Source: Minicystis rosea
GTDB lineage: Bacteria > Myxococcota_A > Polyangia > Polyangiales > Polyangiaceae
Length of the DNA: 64,000 nt
Direction: 5' to 3'
Assembly: GCA_001931535.1 (NCBI GenBank)
Contig: CP016211.1
Span: forward strand, 5,563,573-5,627,572
The notes below the pieces were generated by a model that had not been told where the DNA came from, did no database searches, and saw only the letters and a program-made list of their open reading frames with translations. The position numbers and the translations under genes are program-made. This document shows, one piece after another, positions 44,088 through 53,417 of the stretch. Each line of letters opens with the position of its first letter. The first letter of the stretch is position 1.

Positions 44088-44345
44088 GCTCCGAGCAAGC
44101 TCGAGCGATCAGCCCATTCGTTTGAGCTCAAAGCATCGCCGCCGCTCCGAGCGAGCTCGAGCGATCCTCCCATTCGTTTGAGCTCAAAGCATCGCCGCCG
44201 CTCCGAGTGGTGCGGGCGATCACCCCATTCGTTTGAGCTCAAAGCATCGCCGCCGCTCCGAGTGGTGCGGGCGATCACCCCATTCGTTTGAGCTCAAAGC
44301 ATCGCCGTCTTCGAGCGGTTCGCTCGTTCAAGCTCGAAGCCATGC
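44088..44345. repeat. Palindromic repeat array B (four full units and a degenerate fifth)
   Basis: The unit is 55-56 bp. A conserved CCCATTCGTTTGAGCTCAAA then GCATCGCCGCC half follows a variable half beginning GCTCCGAG. Cores start at 44116, 44172, 44227 and 44282; a degenerate copy (TTCAAGCTCGAA) is near 44327. The centre TTTGAGCTCAAA is a perfect 12-bp palindrome. Units 3 and 4 are almost identical in both halves. The array lies between the terminator of the zinc-ribbon gene and the stop of the convergent hemerythrin gene. Confidence 0.9.
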
Positions 44346-44368
44346 TGCGGATCGTAGTCGAGCCGCGC

Positions 44369-44899
44369 TCACACCGACGCGGCCGCGGGGCGGCGCCGGC
44401 CGGTGCCCTCGCGCTCGATCATGCGACGACGCGCGAGCGCGCGGTCCGCCGAGGCCGGGGCCACGGAGACGCGGGTCGCGTGGGCGCGCTCGATCTCGGT
44501 GCCGATGCGATCGAGCGCCTCGTCGGAGAGCGCGCGCTTCGCCTTGGGGAACATCCAGTCCTCCTCGACGTGCACGTGACGCTTCCAAAGTTGGTGGAGC
44601 AGCTTGAAGCGGGCCGCGAAGCGGACGTCGGTCGCGCGCGTGCAGAGGAGGTTCAGCGCGGCGAAGCGGAGCAGCGCGTGGTTCTCGAAGGCCTCCCAGA
44701 GGCGAGCCTCCTCGCCGCCGATGCGCGCGGAGAAGGCCGCGTAGAACACGGTCTCCTCGACGCGCGAGTGCGCCTCCACGGCCCGCACGAGCTGCGCCAC
44801 GAGCGCGGTGCGGCGACCTGCGGTCTCGGCCGCGGTCACGGCGGCGAAGAGCTCGCCGAGGTCACGGTGCTGCTGCTCCAACAAGTCCAATGCGTCCAT
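44369..44899 (-). CDS. Hemerythrin-like (HHE) domain protein
   Basis: This 176-residue helical cytosolic protein matches the HHE cation-binding fold: H11 in EQQHRDLGELF, H44 and E48 in EAHSRVEET, H74 in FENHALL, and H102/H108-110 with E112 in LLHQLWKRHVHVEED. These residues usually hold a di-iron centre that binds O2 or senses redox/NO. The C-terminal 35 residues are basic and Ala/Arg-rich. The gene stands alone, with 132 bp to the kinase gene upstream on the same strand. A role in oxygen or iron homeostasis is inferred from the family. Confidence 0.86.
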   Translation of the reverse strand: MDALDLLEQQHRDLGELFAAVTAAETAGRRTALVAQLVRAVEAHSRVEETVFYAAFSARIGGEEARLWEAFENHALLRFAALNLLCTRATDVRFAARFKLLHQLWKRHVHVEEDWMFPKAKRALSDEALDRIGTEIERAHATRVSVAPASADRALARRRMIEREGTGRRRPAAASV

Positions 44900-45006
44900 T
44901 CGGATCCCCTTCCTGTCCGCGCGGCGGCCCCGTCTCGACGGGGGGCGCCGCTCCGGTGAGCAGCGCCTGCACGCCCGGATGCAAGCCGGAGAACCGATGG
45001 CAAGGT

Positions 45007-46032
45007 TCAGGCCGCCGGCGCGACGGCGCGGGGTGACGCTTTGCGTGCCCGCGGCATGCCGAACGAAGCACGCGCAGCGCCGCGGACGTCATGAGGAACG
45101 CGATCGAGCGCGGCGCGCATCTCGCCTGCGCCGTTGAAGCGTGCGTCCGGATGCTTGGCCAGGGCGCGCCCGAGCACGCGATCGAGAGCCACCGGCGCGT
45201 CCCGCCGCACCCGGCGCAGCGGGACGGGCGCAGCGCGCACGACGGACACGATCACGTCGCGATCATCCTGCCCGCGAAAGGGGACGCGCCCCGACAGGGC
45301 GTAATAAACGAGCAGGGCCACGGCGAAGAGATCGCTCTGCATCGTGACCGCGCGCCCGCGCGTGGCCTGCTCGGGCGCCATGAACGCGAGCGTCCCGACG
45401 AGCGAGCCGGGGCTGTCGGCGGTCACGCCGTCGCCCGTGTCGACGCCGGGCTCCTGCGCGAAGCCGAGATCGAGGATCACCGCGCGCTCACCGCTCGCGT
45501 CGCGCGCGATGAAGACGTTGTCGGGCGAGAGATCACGGTGCACCAGGCCCGCCTGATGCACCGCCTCGAGCCCCGCGAGGATCTGCGCGCCGAGGCGGAG
45601 CCCGCGCGCGATCGTCACCGGCCCGTGGCTCCGCACCATGGCGCCGAGCGTCTCGCCCTGGAGCAGCTCCATCACGAGGAAGGGGCGCCCGTCGTCGAGC
45701 CGTCCCGCGGCGAGCGCCGTCACGACGTTGTCGTGACGGATGCGCAGCGCATGAACGATCTCCCGCTCGAAGCGGCTCACGATCCCCGCGTCGTGCGCGT
45801 GCCGCTCCATGAGGACCTTCACCGCGACAGCGCGGCCATCGGGCGCACGCCCCGCGTGCACGACGCCGATGCCGCCCTCCGCGAGCGTGCGCTCGATGCG
45901 CACCTCCATCGCGTGGCCGTCCGCCGTACGCCCCACGACCACGCGTCCCGCGAGCCGCTCACCGTGCTTCACGTCCGCGGAGCCTTTCGGCGAGCAAAAC
46001 GCGCACGCGTCATCGAAATCATCCGTTCGCAT
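45007..46032 (-). CDS. Ser/Thr protein kinase with variant HRDLSPDN and DLG motifs
   Basis: This 341-residue Hanks-type kinase starts at the ATG at 46032; the frame runs 77 codons further upstream but that part looks untranslated. The Gly loop TLAEGGIGVVHAG, catalytic K72 in VAVKVL, HRDLSPDN (H165-N172) and LVGTLAFMAPEQ are present. Two deviations stand out: the catalytic-loop Lys of HRDxKPxN is replaced by Ser, and DFG is DLG (188-190). Both substitutions occur in active bacterial kinases, so activity is likely. An N-terminal CAFCSPKGSADVKHGERLAG could bind metal. No membrane segment is visible. Confidence 0.88.
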   Translation of the reverse strand: MRTDDFDDACAFCSPKGSADVKHGERLAGRVVVGRTADGHAMEVRIERTLAEGGIGVVHAGRAPDGRAVAVKVLMERHAHDAGIVSRFEREIVHALRIRHDNVVTALAAGRLDDGRPFLVMELLQGETLGAMVRSHGPVTIARGLRLGAQILAGLEAVHQAGLVHRDLSPDNVFIARDASGERAVILDLGFAQEPGVDTGDGVTADSPGSLVGTLAFMAPEQATRGRAVTMQSDLFAVALLVYYALSGRVPFRGQDDRDVIVSVVRAAPVPLRRVRRDAPVALDRVLGRALAKHPDARFNGAGEMRAALDRVPHDVRGAARASFGMPRARKASPRAVAPAA

Positions 46033-46292
46033 ACCGAGGCCAGCCAGGAATCTCCCGACGGATTCTTCACGCCCGCATCGGTAAGGGCAAGCCCGAGATA
46101 TGCGAGAAATGCGCCGCCTATGGCCGGAACGGAAGATCGGTGTCCAACACACTTCCGAGGCGCGAAAATCGCGCGATTTGCGGCCTTGCACACGCTCACA
46201 GCCGTCGCCTTTCACCCTCGAAAAGGCGCGTGAGCGTGCTCCGCACCGCGCACCGCGAGCCACGCGCGGTGCGCTCGTCGATCTCGCGGCGC

Positions 46293-46330
46293 GGGGTTTG
46301 GGGCCGCGAGCGGCCCCATCGTGATCGAGA
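46293..46330 (-). terminator. Hairpin after the large lipoprotein operon, shared with 29513-29545
   Basis: On the minus strand, directly after the stop at 46331, GATCACGATGGGGCCGC-TC-GCGGCCCCAAA-CCCCG forms an 8-bp perfect GC stem (46300-46317). The same motif, apart from the 2-base loop and one base after the stem, follows the TPR lipoprotein gene. Confidence 0.6.
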
Positions 46331-49300
46331 TCAGTAGAAGGAGCGCGAGAGCTGGATCGTCGAGAGACTCACGAAAATCAGGCCGTTCATGGCCCCATCC
46401 GTGACGACGATCTCACCCGTGGGCGGGAGGAACGAGAGCGATTGCGGCTGGAGCGACGACGCCGTCGTGGCATCCGCCGTGAGGGTCACGAGCAGCGGCG
46501 TGAAGGAGCCCAGCGTCGTGAAGCGGAAGAACTTGTCGCGATCGGGCCCCGTCTGCGAGGGCGTGCCGCCGTTGCCCGCGTTGAGCCCGAACGTGAACAT
46601 CGGGTTCTGAAACACCAGGAGCCCGTTCTTCTTCTGCTCGGCGGAGAGCTCCTCCACCCACGTGCCCGAGGCCTTCACGCAGGCGTCGGGGGTCAGGATC
46701 TCGAGCTTGCCCTCGCAGATGTTCCGTCGCTCGATGATGCGCGAGTTCAAGCGGCTCTGCGCGGGATCGCAGCTCTCGCGGCACTCGCCCGTGGGCGCTG
46801 CGACCACGTGATGGAAGAGGCCGCTCGAGACCCCGCTCGTGGACCACTGGCCGCCGGTGCGCACGTTGAACGCCACGGCGTCGGGGAAGCAGCACTTGAT
46901 GTCGCTGAGCTCCTTCAAGCTCGGATCATCGGCAGAGCCACCGGGCTCGGGGCGCTTCGCCAGCACCACGTGATCCTGATAGGCCTCGATGATGCGGAGA
47001 TCACGGGCGGTGCTCGGGGTGTCGTTGGCGCCGTAGGTCTGGAAGCAGTCGGTGTACGTCAACGGGCGGAAGCCGCTCGCGCTGGTCTCGTCGGGGCGCA
47101 CGCAGAGAGGCATGTCCGGATCGTGGGTCGGGTTCGTTCGCTCTTCGTAGCGAAGCTCGATCCGGCTCCAGTACGCGCTGAGATCGCTCGGGAGCGGGCT
47201 CGCGATCTGCACGTAGTCGCCGAGGCGCGCCCACTCGCCCTCCGAACGCTTGAGCTCGCTCCCGTAGCGCTCGCGCATCGCCGTCGTGCTGAGCACGCCG
47301 AGATCGCAGAAGCGCGCGCCGGTATCGTAGATGCCGAACTCCTCGTTGACCTGGCAGACGCCATTGGCGCTGCAGGTCTCGCCGCCGGGGCACGCCGCGT
47401 CCTTCGTGCACATCGGCTGCGCGCGCAGATCGCTGAGCCGATCGGTGAAGCCCGGGAGCGCGCCTTCGAACGCGATCGTCCACTCCTGATCGACGATGTG
47501 CGCGCGCGGCTCCTCGACGCTGAGCGCGAGGTTGTGCGACTCGGGCTCGTCGGTGACCGGCGTCGTGCCCTCGGGCGCGAACATTTGCAGCGAGGTGGTC
47601 GCCCACGGGATGGTCCCGCCGTTGGCATCGAAGAGCTGCGGGAGGTTGACGATGCTGGGCGCGTGGTTGCCGGCGATGTCGTTGTTCAACACGTAGTTCG
47701 CGGAGCGCGGCGTGTTGGGCTCCACGGCGTTGCACGAATCCTCGGCGGAGGTGTTGAGGGCGTGGTCGATGTCCTTCGCGCAGCCGGCCGCGACGCTGGG
47801 CTGCGTCGGTGCGCGGCAGTCGCTGTCGAAGTCGTCGATGTCGATGACCGCGAGGCGCCCGCTCGTGAGGGCCGCGAACGCGAAGGTGCCGCGCAGCCGC
47901 GCGGGGCCCGCGCCGCTCGTGTACGTGCTGCGATCGGTCACGTACTTGGTGCCGAGATCGCACGATTGGGAGACCTCGGTGCACGCCGGCGCCGAAGGCT
48001 CGGGGTTGCAACGCACGCCCGCGGGCGCGAGGCCGGTGGCCGGGTTGATCTCCGGCTCGTCGCGCTGGAGCACCATCACGTCGGCGGCGGGCGCGCCGTA
48101 CTGGATGCGATCGGCGGGTTGGAACGGGTTCCACTCCGGGTGCTTGCGCTGCAAGGGCCGACGCGTGGTCGACGTGGAGCTCACGTCGAAGACCATGAGG
48201 CTGCCCTCGTCGATGTCGGTCGCGTAGAGGAAGCGCTGCAGCTTGGGCGTCGGCTGCGGCGAGACGGACACGCGGCTCGTCCTCACGACGCGCGACGGAT
48301 CCGCCACCGAGGTCGGCGCGAGCGGCGCGCTCTCCCTCGGATCGCAGGGCGAGGTCATGCTCACGACGTGAATCACCGGCGCCGCGGTGTCGGCCACGTA
48401 GAGCGTACCGTCCGCGTAGGCGAGCCCGCCCGGACGCGCCGTGTACGGCTCCATGAGCGCGGGCTTCGGCAACGTCGGATTGACGCAGGCAGGGCCTTCC
48501 GGCGGCTGCGGCTGCGGCGTGTCGAGGCCGGTGGTGTCGACCTCGAGCTTCAACCAGCGCTCGACGGTGCACGGCTCGAACGATCCGGGCTCGCGATCGT
48601 AGATCTCGTTGGCGTCGAGGACGGCGATGCCGCCGAGGGCCGGCATGGCCACGACGAGCTTGAGGCGGCCGCGTTGATCGTTCCCGTTCAGCGGATCGAA
48701 CCCGACGTCGTAGTCGCCGTCGCACGTCTCGCGCGAGAGCCCCTCTTCGTTGAGGGGATCGGTGACGAGGATCATGTCGCCGGGCGCCGAGGGCAGCGAG
48801 CACGACGGCCACGAGCTGAGCCGCTGCACACCGGGATCGAAGCCAGCATCGGCGTTGATGTCCGACGCGGCCGCGGGCCGGATCTTCTCCGAGGGCAACG
48901 CGAAGATGCCCGCGCGACCGATCTCGGCGACGGTGACGAAGCTCGCGATGCTGCTCGGCGTGGAGACGATGGCGGTCGGCAACGCGCCGACGGGGAGGAA
49001 GTTCGCCCCCGGCTCGACCGGGTTCTGATCGAGCACCGATCGCTGCGTGGAGCTCACGTCGATGACGGCGACCTCGCCGCGCTGGGTCTGCGTCACCAGT
49101 GCGTAGAGGTGCGGGAGGCTCCCGCTGCCGGCGTCGACATTGCCGGCGTCGTCCTCGTAGAGGTACTCGTTGATGTCGGTGAACTGCTGCGTCGAGCACG
49201 CCTCGAGCGGCCGCTCGACGGGGCTCGAGGTGTCGTTGGGCGAGCCGAGGCAGACGAACGACGTGCGGCCCGATCGCTCGAGCGATCGCACCGGCACCGT

Positions 49301-49432
49301 GACCGTCTGTTGCTGGCAGCCGGCGCCGTGGAGCGCTGCGCCGGTGGTGAGCGCCGCGCTGGCGAGCAGCACGACGAGCGGGCGAAGGCTCCGCTTGGCG
49401 GCGACGGGCCGCATCGAATCAAGCGCCTTCAT
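46331..49432 (-). CDS. Large lipoprotein with predicted beta-propeller repeats
   Basis: This 1033-residue exported protein has a long signal region ending in the lipobox GAALHGAGCQQQ. The body contains repeated short strands like those of YVTN/SMP-30-type propellers: GEVAVIDVSSTQRSVLDQNP, ARPGGLAYADGTLYVADTAA, RGRLKLVVAMPALGGIAVLD and a late SFLPPTGEIVVTDGAMNGLI. Several Cys pairs (SDIKCCFPDA, CTKDAACPGGETCSANGVC) suggest disulfide-bonded insertions. Its start overlaps the stop of the 605-residue lipoprotein by four bases, so the two are made together and may form one surface complex. It is terminated by a GC hairpin. No enzyme motif is seen. Confidence 0.78.
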   Translation of the reverse strand: MKALDSMRPVAAKRSLRPLVVLLASAALTTGAALHGAGCQQQTVTVPVRSLERSGRTSFVCLGSPNDTSSPVERPLEACSTQQFTDINEYLYEDDAGNVDAGSGSLPHLYALVTQTQRGEVAVIDVSSTQRSVLDQNPVEPGANFLPVGALPTAIVSTPSSIASFVTVAEIGRAGIFALPSEKIRPAAASDINADAGFDPGVQRLSSWPSCSLPSAPGDMILVTDPLNEEGLSRETCDGDYDVGFDPLNGNDQRGRLKLVVAMPALGGIAVLDANEIYDREPGSFEPCTVERWLKLEVDTTGLDTPQPQPPEGPACVNPTLPKPALMEPYTARPGGLAYADGTLYVADTAAPVIHVVSMTSPCDPRESAPLAPTSVADPSRVVRTSRVSVSPQPTPKLQRFLYATDIDEGSLMVFDVSSTSTTRRPLQRKHPEWNPFQPADRIQYGAPAADVMVLQRDEPEINPATGLAPAGVRCNPEPSAPACTEVSQSCDLGTKYVTDRSTYTSGAGPARLRGTFAFAALTSGRLAVIDIDDFDSDCRAPTQPSVAAGCAKDIDHALNTSAEDSCNAVEPNTPRSANYVLNNDIAGNHAPSIVNLPQLFDANGGTIPWATTSLQMFAPEGTTPVTDEPESHNLALSVEEPRAHIVDQEWTIAFEGALPGFTDRLSDLRAQPMCTKDAACPGGETCSANGVCQVNEEFGIYDTGARFCDLGVLSTTAMRERYGSELKRSEGEWARLGDYVQIASPLPSDLSAYWSRIELRYEERTNPTHDPDMPLCVRPDETSASGFRPLTYTDCFQTYGANDTPSTARDLRIIEAYQDHVVLAKRPEPGGSADDPSLKELSDIKCCFPDAVAFNVRTGGQWSTSGVSSGLFHHVVAAPTGECRESCDPAQSRLNSRIIERRNICEGKLEILTPDACVKASGTWVEELSAEQKKNGLLVFQNPMFTFGLNAGNGGTPSQTGPDRDKFFRFTTLGSFTPLLVTLTADATTASSLQPQSLSFLPPTGEIVVTDGAMNGLIFVSLSTIQLSRSFY

Positions 49433-51246
49433 TTCGACTCCCGGGGCGGCGTGGGCGTGCCGATGGACGCGAACATGGTGCCGAAGGTGGAGTGACGCAT
49501 GTCGAGGTCGACGACCCCGAGATACGAGTCGGTGAAGTGTCCCACGTAGAGGTACGAGTGGAGGCCGTCGCCGTCGTCACCCGTATCGAAGGCGAGCGCG
49601 TGAGGGCCACGTCCGGTGTAGATGACCGCGTCCACCGTGCCGAGCTCGGGGTCGTACGAGTAGATGTAACGCGGGTCGAAGCTGACGGTGAAGATGCGCC
49701 GGGATCGCTTCCCGCTCTGATCGATGACCTCGCCGAGCGCGACCTTCGAGACGCCGATGGGGAGCGGCGTGACGCCGTAGATCTCGGGCTTGTCGAACGC
49801 GCCCGTGAGCGTGCCGTCCGCGCTGGCGACGGGCAGCGTGCGGATGCGCGCGATGAGCAGCGACGCCGGCGCGCGGTTGGCGATGAACATGTCGAGCGGG
49901 ATGTCCATGCAGTCGCGCTGGCACGCCGAGGGATCCGCGAGCGTCGTGCAGGTCGCCTCGCACGCGTCGCGCTTCGTCGAGTCGATGGCGACGCCGCGCG
50001 AGTCCTTGCCGTCCGCGTTGGTCGCCACGCCGCCGATGGCCGCGCGCGTGATGAACGGCTTCGGCGGAGCGCCCATCGTGTCGGGGTTGTACTGGACGAT
50101 GTCGACCTGGGCCGCGCCGCTGTACGTGACGACGAAGCCGAGCTGGTAGGCGAACGGCTTGTTCTCCTCCTTCATCGCCTTCATCTGCTGCTTGACGAAG
50201 GCCGACATCGGGATGCGCGCGACCTCGCTCGGCCCAGCGGGAACGTTGACGTTCAAGCTGTATTCGAAGTTGGGCCGGCGCGCCCAGTCGTTCACCGAGA
50301 GGCCGATCGCCGGCGATCCGCTGATCTGGTGCGCCGACACGAGGACGGTGCCGTCCTCGGAGACGTCGAGAGACACCGGCTCGACCGGGAGCCGGAGCGC
50401 CCGCAGGTTGTCGTACGGGTTCGTGCCCATACGGAACTCCTGGTCGCAGCGCCGCTCGTCGCCCGACTGACCGCACTCGAGCTTCGACACGTCGCCCGTG
50501 AAGCCCTCCACGTCATCGGCGACGTCGAACCACGTGATCGACGGATCGCCGCGGACCGGCACGAAGAGCCGCGTGCCCTCGCCGTCCGGGTTCTTCGCCA
50601 GGACGGCGCCCGACGCGAACGCGCCGATCGTCGCGAACGTGCTGCCGTTGGCCGCATACGAGGGCGCGGTGGGCGTGCAGGCGCTCGGGGTGAGGGTCGT
50701 GTTGGTGTTGGCCGCGAGCATGCACACGCCCGTGGACGTGTTGCAGTGGCCGCCGAGGCAGTCGTCGTTGGTCTTGCACGCCGCGCACTGCGATTCGACG
50801 CAGGCGCCGCTCACGCACTCGGCGCGCTGGCTGCACGCGGTGCCGTTGGCGAGCCCGCCGGATCCGCTGCGGAAGGGGATGGCGTTGCAGACGTCGTCGA
50901 TGAGCGGCGTCGCGCCGGTGCTGCCGATCGCGTCACACGCGTCGCCCGCGCCCTGCACGCAGCGGATGCCGTCGAGCAACGAGCGCAACGTCTTGCGTGT
51001 CTCGCGCAGATCGACCACCTGCACGGTGCCGCCGTTGAACTGGAGATCGAAGTCCGAGTTGGCGACGTAGAGCGCGCTGCGCCCCTTCGAGACCGCGAGG
51101 CCCGTTGGGTAATAGAAGGCCTTCTCGGGCGGCGGCAGCCCTTGATCGGTGAAGTAACAACCACCCGCGGACAGCGACGCCAGCGCCGCAAGGAGCCCGG
51201 CGGAGCGCCGTGCATGAAGATGGATCGGCGATCGGGCCGGAATCAT
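49429..51246 (-). CDS. Lipoprotein with propeller-like and EGF-like Cys modules
   Basis: This 605-residue exported protein has a signal peptide ending in the lipobox SLSAGGCYFTD. PTGLAVSKGRSALYVANSDF begins a YVTN-type propeller strand pattern that recurs later (GPHALAFDTGDDGDGLHSYL, YVGHFTDSYLGVVDLD). A Cys-rich insertion CSQRAECVSGACVESQCAAC and CLGGHCNTSTGVC matches the short modules typical of myxobacterial surface proteins. It is the first gene of a two-gene operon with the 1033-residue lipoprotein. The paired layout suggests a large cell-surface assembly with a binding or scaffold role; I cannot name a ligand. It is divergent from the patatin-like lipase (237 bp). Confidence 0.78.
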   Translation of the reverse strand: MIPARSPIHLHARRSAGLLAALASLSAGGCYFTDQGLPPPEKAFYYPTGLAVSKGRSALYVANSDFDLQFNGGTVQVVDLRETRKTLRSLLDGIRCVQGAGDACDAIGSTGATPLIDDVCNAIPFRSGSGGLANGTACSQRAECVSGACVESQCAACKTNDDCLGGHCNTSTGVCMLAANTNTTLTPSACTPTAPSYAANGSTFATIGAFASGAVLAKNPDGEGTRLFVPVRGDPSITWFDVADDVEGFTGDVSKLECGQSGDERRCDQEFRMGTNPYDNLRALRLPVEPVSLDVSEDGTVLVSAHQISGSPAIGLSVNDWARRPNFEYSLNVNVPAGPSEVARIPMSAFVKQQMKAMKEENKPFAYQLGFVVTYSGAAQVDIVQYNPDTMGAPPKPFITRAAIGGVATNADGKDSRGVAIDSTKRDACEATCTTLADPSACQRDCMDIPLDMFIANRAPASLLIARIRTLPVASADGTLTGAFDKPEIYGVTPLPIGVSKVALGEVIDQSGKRSRRIFTVSFDPRYIYSYDPELGTVDAVIYTGRGPHALAFDTGDDGDGLHSYLYVGHFTDSYLGVVDLDMRHSTFGTMFASIGTPTPPRESK

Positions 51247-51483
51247 GGCGGGCGGAGCCTAGTCAGAGGCGGGTGGAGTGGCAACCGGCATGGGGTGAGC
51301 GAGCCCTCGTTCTCGCGGGCGTCGATCCGCGCCGCGGTCCGCTCGGGGCGGGGCTCCGGAGATCGGGGCTCCTGGGAACCGCGTTCGATGCCTTTCGACG
51401 AGCCGCACGGCGGCGTGACATCCCCCTGCCCCGCCCGCTACCTTGAGCATCCATATGGGCGCACGCAGCCTTCGGTCGTGGCC

Positions 51484-52722
51484 ATGACCAAGCACGTTTT
51501 CGCCGATCGCACCGCCTTCGTCCTCGCCGGCGGCGCCGCGCGCGGCGCTTACGAGGTCGGGGTCATGCAGCACGTGATGGAGGACGTCGCCCGCGATCTC
51601 GGGCACGACATCCGCCTCGACGTCCTCTGTGGCACCTCGGTGGGCGCGCTCAACGCCTGCGGGCTCGCGGCCTTCGCGGATCTGGGGCGGAACGCCATCG
51701 ACCGCGTGGTCGACGTGTGGACGAAGCTCCGGGTCGCCGACCTGGTCCGCCCCGACACGCGGGGCATCTTGAGCATGGGCGCGCGCCTCCTCGGGCGGAG
51801 CGGGGCCGCCGCCGATCTACCGCCCCCGCGCGAGGGCGGCCTCATCGATCCGGAAGGATTGGAGCGGCTCGTAGCGAGCAGCATCCCGTTCCATCGAATC
51901 CACGAGAACCTCCTGGCCGGCCACCTCGACGCGGTCACCGTCTCGACGACGCACATCGGCAGCGGCCGCACCATCGTCTACGTCCACCGGCGCGAGCCCG
52001 AGCTCCCCACGTGGAGCCACGATCCCACCACCGTCGCGCGCGCCTGCCACCTCACCGCGCAGCACGCGCTCGCGTCGGCCGCCATTCCGATCCTGTTCCG
52101 CGCCGTGAAGCTCGACGGCGCCTTCCACTGCGACGGCGGCCTGCGACAGAACGTGCCCCTCTCACCGGCGCGACGGCTCGGCGCTGGGCGCGTGCTCGTC
52201 ATCAACCCGCGCTACATCTCGACCGCTCCGCTCGACGATCGCGGCGCCGAGGATCTCTTTCCGAGCCCCCTCTTCGTGCTCGGCAAGACGCTGAACGCTC
52301 TGCTCCTCGATCGCATCGACACCGATCTCGCCCGCCTCGAGACCATCAACCGCATCCTCGGCGCCGGCGCCCGCATCTACGGCGACGGCTTCGTCGGCGC
52401 GCTCAACGCGGAGCTCGGCTTCGCCGCCGGTCAGGGGATGCGGCCCATGCGCGCGCTCCTCGTGCGGGCCTCGCAGGACATCGGGCGCATGGCCGCCGAG
52501 TTCGTGCGATCCCCCGCGTTCGCCGATGCGAGCGGCCTCTCGGGGCGCCTCATCCGGCGCCTCGCGGACTCGGAGTCGCGCCACGAGGCGGACCTCCTCT
52601 CATACGTGCTCTTCGACGGCACCTTCGCCGGGCAGCTCATCGAGCTCGGCCGCGCCGACGCGCGCGCACGTCACGATGCCTTGTGCGCCTTCTTCGCGAA
52701 GACGCCCGTCGATTGCAGTTGA
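51484..52722 (+). CDS. Patatin-like phospholipase
   Basis: The protein has 412 residues from the ATG at 51484. It shows the patatin fold elements in order: oxyanion loop AFVLAGGAARGAYEVG (residues 11-26), nucleophile GTSVGALNA with Ser52, and the DGG motif HCDGGLRQNVPLSPA with Asp217. The Ser-Asp dyad hydrolyses phospholipid or other acyl esters. No signal peptide is visible, so it is probably cytosolic or membrane-associated, or exported by another route as in ExoU-like proteins. The gene is followed 44 bp later by arfB on the same strand. The frame is open a long way upstream, but only as antisense of the lipoprotein genes. Confidence 0.9.
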   Translation: MTKHVFADRTAFVLAGGAARGAYEVGVMQHVMEDVARDLGHDIRLDVLCGTSVGALNACGLAAFADLGRNAIDRVVDVWTKLRVADLVRPDTRGILSMGARLLGRSGAAADLPPPREGGLIDPEGLERLVASSIPFHRIHENLLAGHLDAVTVSTTHIGSGRTIVYVHRREPELPTWSHDPTTVARACHLTAQHALASAAIPILFRAVKLDGAFHCDGGLRQNVPLSPARRLGAGRVLVINPRYISTAPLDDRGAEDLFPSPLFVLGKTLNALLLDRIDTDLARLETINRILGAGARIYGDGFVGALNAELGFAAGQGMRPMRALLVRASQDIGRMAAEFVRSPAFADASGLSGRLIRRLADSESRHEADLLSYVLFDGTFAGQLIELGRADARARHDALCAFFAKTPVDCS

Positions 52723-52766
52723 GATCGCCTCGACGCCGTGGCCTCCACGCTTTATGAACGGGCGCC

Positions 52767-53192
52767 ATGTCCGCTCCGATCGTCGTCGATGCGCACGTGC
52801 TCGTGCCGGCTTCGGCCGTGCAGGTGACGGCCGTCCGCGCCTCGGGCCCGGGCGGGCAGAACGTGAACAAGGTCTCGTCCAAGGTCGAGATGCGCGTCGA
52901 CCTCGGCGCCGTCGTCGGCCTCGATCCCGAGGCTCGCGTTCGCCTCGCCGCGCTGGCCGAGCCGCGCCTCGACGCCGAGGGCCGGCTCCTCGTCACCAGC
53001 CAGAAGACGCGCGATCGCGAGCGCAACCTCGAGGACGCGAGCGAAAAGGTCCGCGTCCTCATCCGCAAAGCAATGGTGAAGCCGGTGCCCCGCAAACCGA
53101 CGCGGCCGACCAAAGGCTCCGTGAAGCGGAGGCTCACCGACAAGCGCAAGACGGCGGAGCGCAAGCAGGGCCGCGGGCGCGTGAGCGAATAG
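52767..53192 (+). CDS. arfB: Alternative ribosome-rescue factor ArfB (GGQ release-factor-like)
   Basis: This 141-residue protein has the class I release-factor catalytic motif SGPGGQNVNKVSSKVEM (GGQ at 29-31) and no stop-codon recognition domain. The C-terminal 40 residues are highly basic (KPTRPTKGSVKRRLTDKRKT), as in ArfB/YaeJ, whose tail inserts into the empty mRNA channel of a stalled ribosome. It hydrolyses peptidyl-tRNA on non-stop ribosomes. Length matches the family (about 140). It is probably co-transcribed with the patatin-like gene, with no known functional link. Confidence 0.92.
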   Translation: MSAPIVVDAHVLVPASAVQVTAVRASGPGGQNVNKVSSKVEMRVDLGAVVGLDPEARVRLAALAEPRLDAEGRLLVTSQKTRDRERNLEDASEKVRVLIRKAMVKPVPRKPTRPTKGSVKRRLTDKRKTAERKQGRGRVSE

Positions 53193-53417
53193 ACGACGCG
53201 GGAGCCGGGTCGAGGCTCGGCGCACGGTGCGAATATCGAGCGCGCGCGGCTTCGTGACGCGCACCACGAAGTAGTGGAAATCGCAGCGGACGATTGTGAC
53301 ATCGGGGTGTCGGAGACGCGCCCAAAACGGAATCCGACCCACGAATCACGGCTTTCGTCTATCGTTGCATGCATCTCCCGGGGCGCCTCGGCGCCGGGCC
53401 CAGCACTTCGAGGTACC

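Noticed and set aside
44088-44345. CRISPR array
   Set aside because: The 'spacers' between the palindromic cores are themselves repeated, no cas genes are present, and the unit contains a symmetric palindrome rather than a repeat-spacer pattern with unique spacers.
49492-51483. Long plus-strand frame leading into the patatin-like gene
   Set aside because: It is the antisense of the 605-residue lipoprotein; patatin homology starts at the ATG at 51484.
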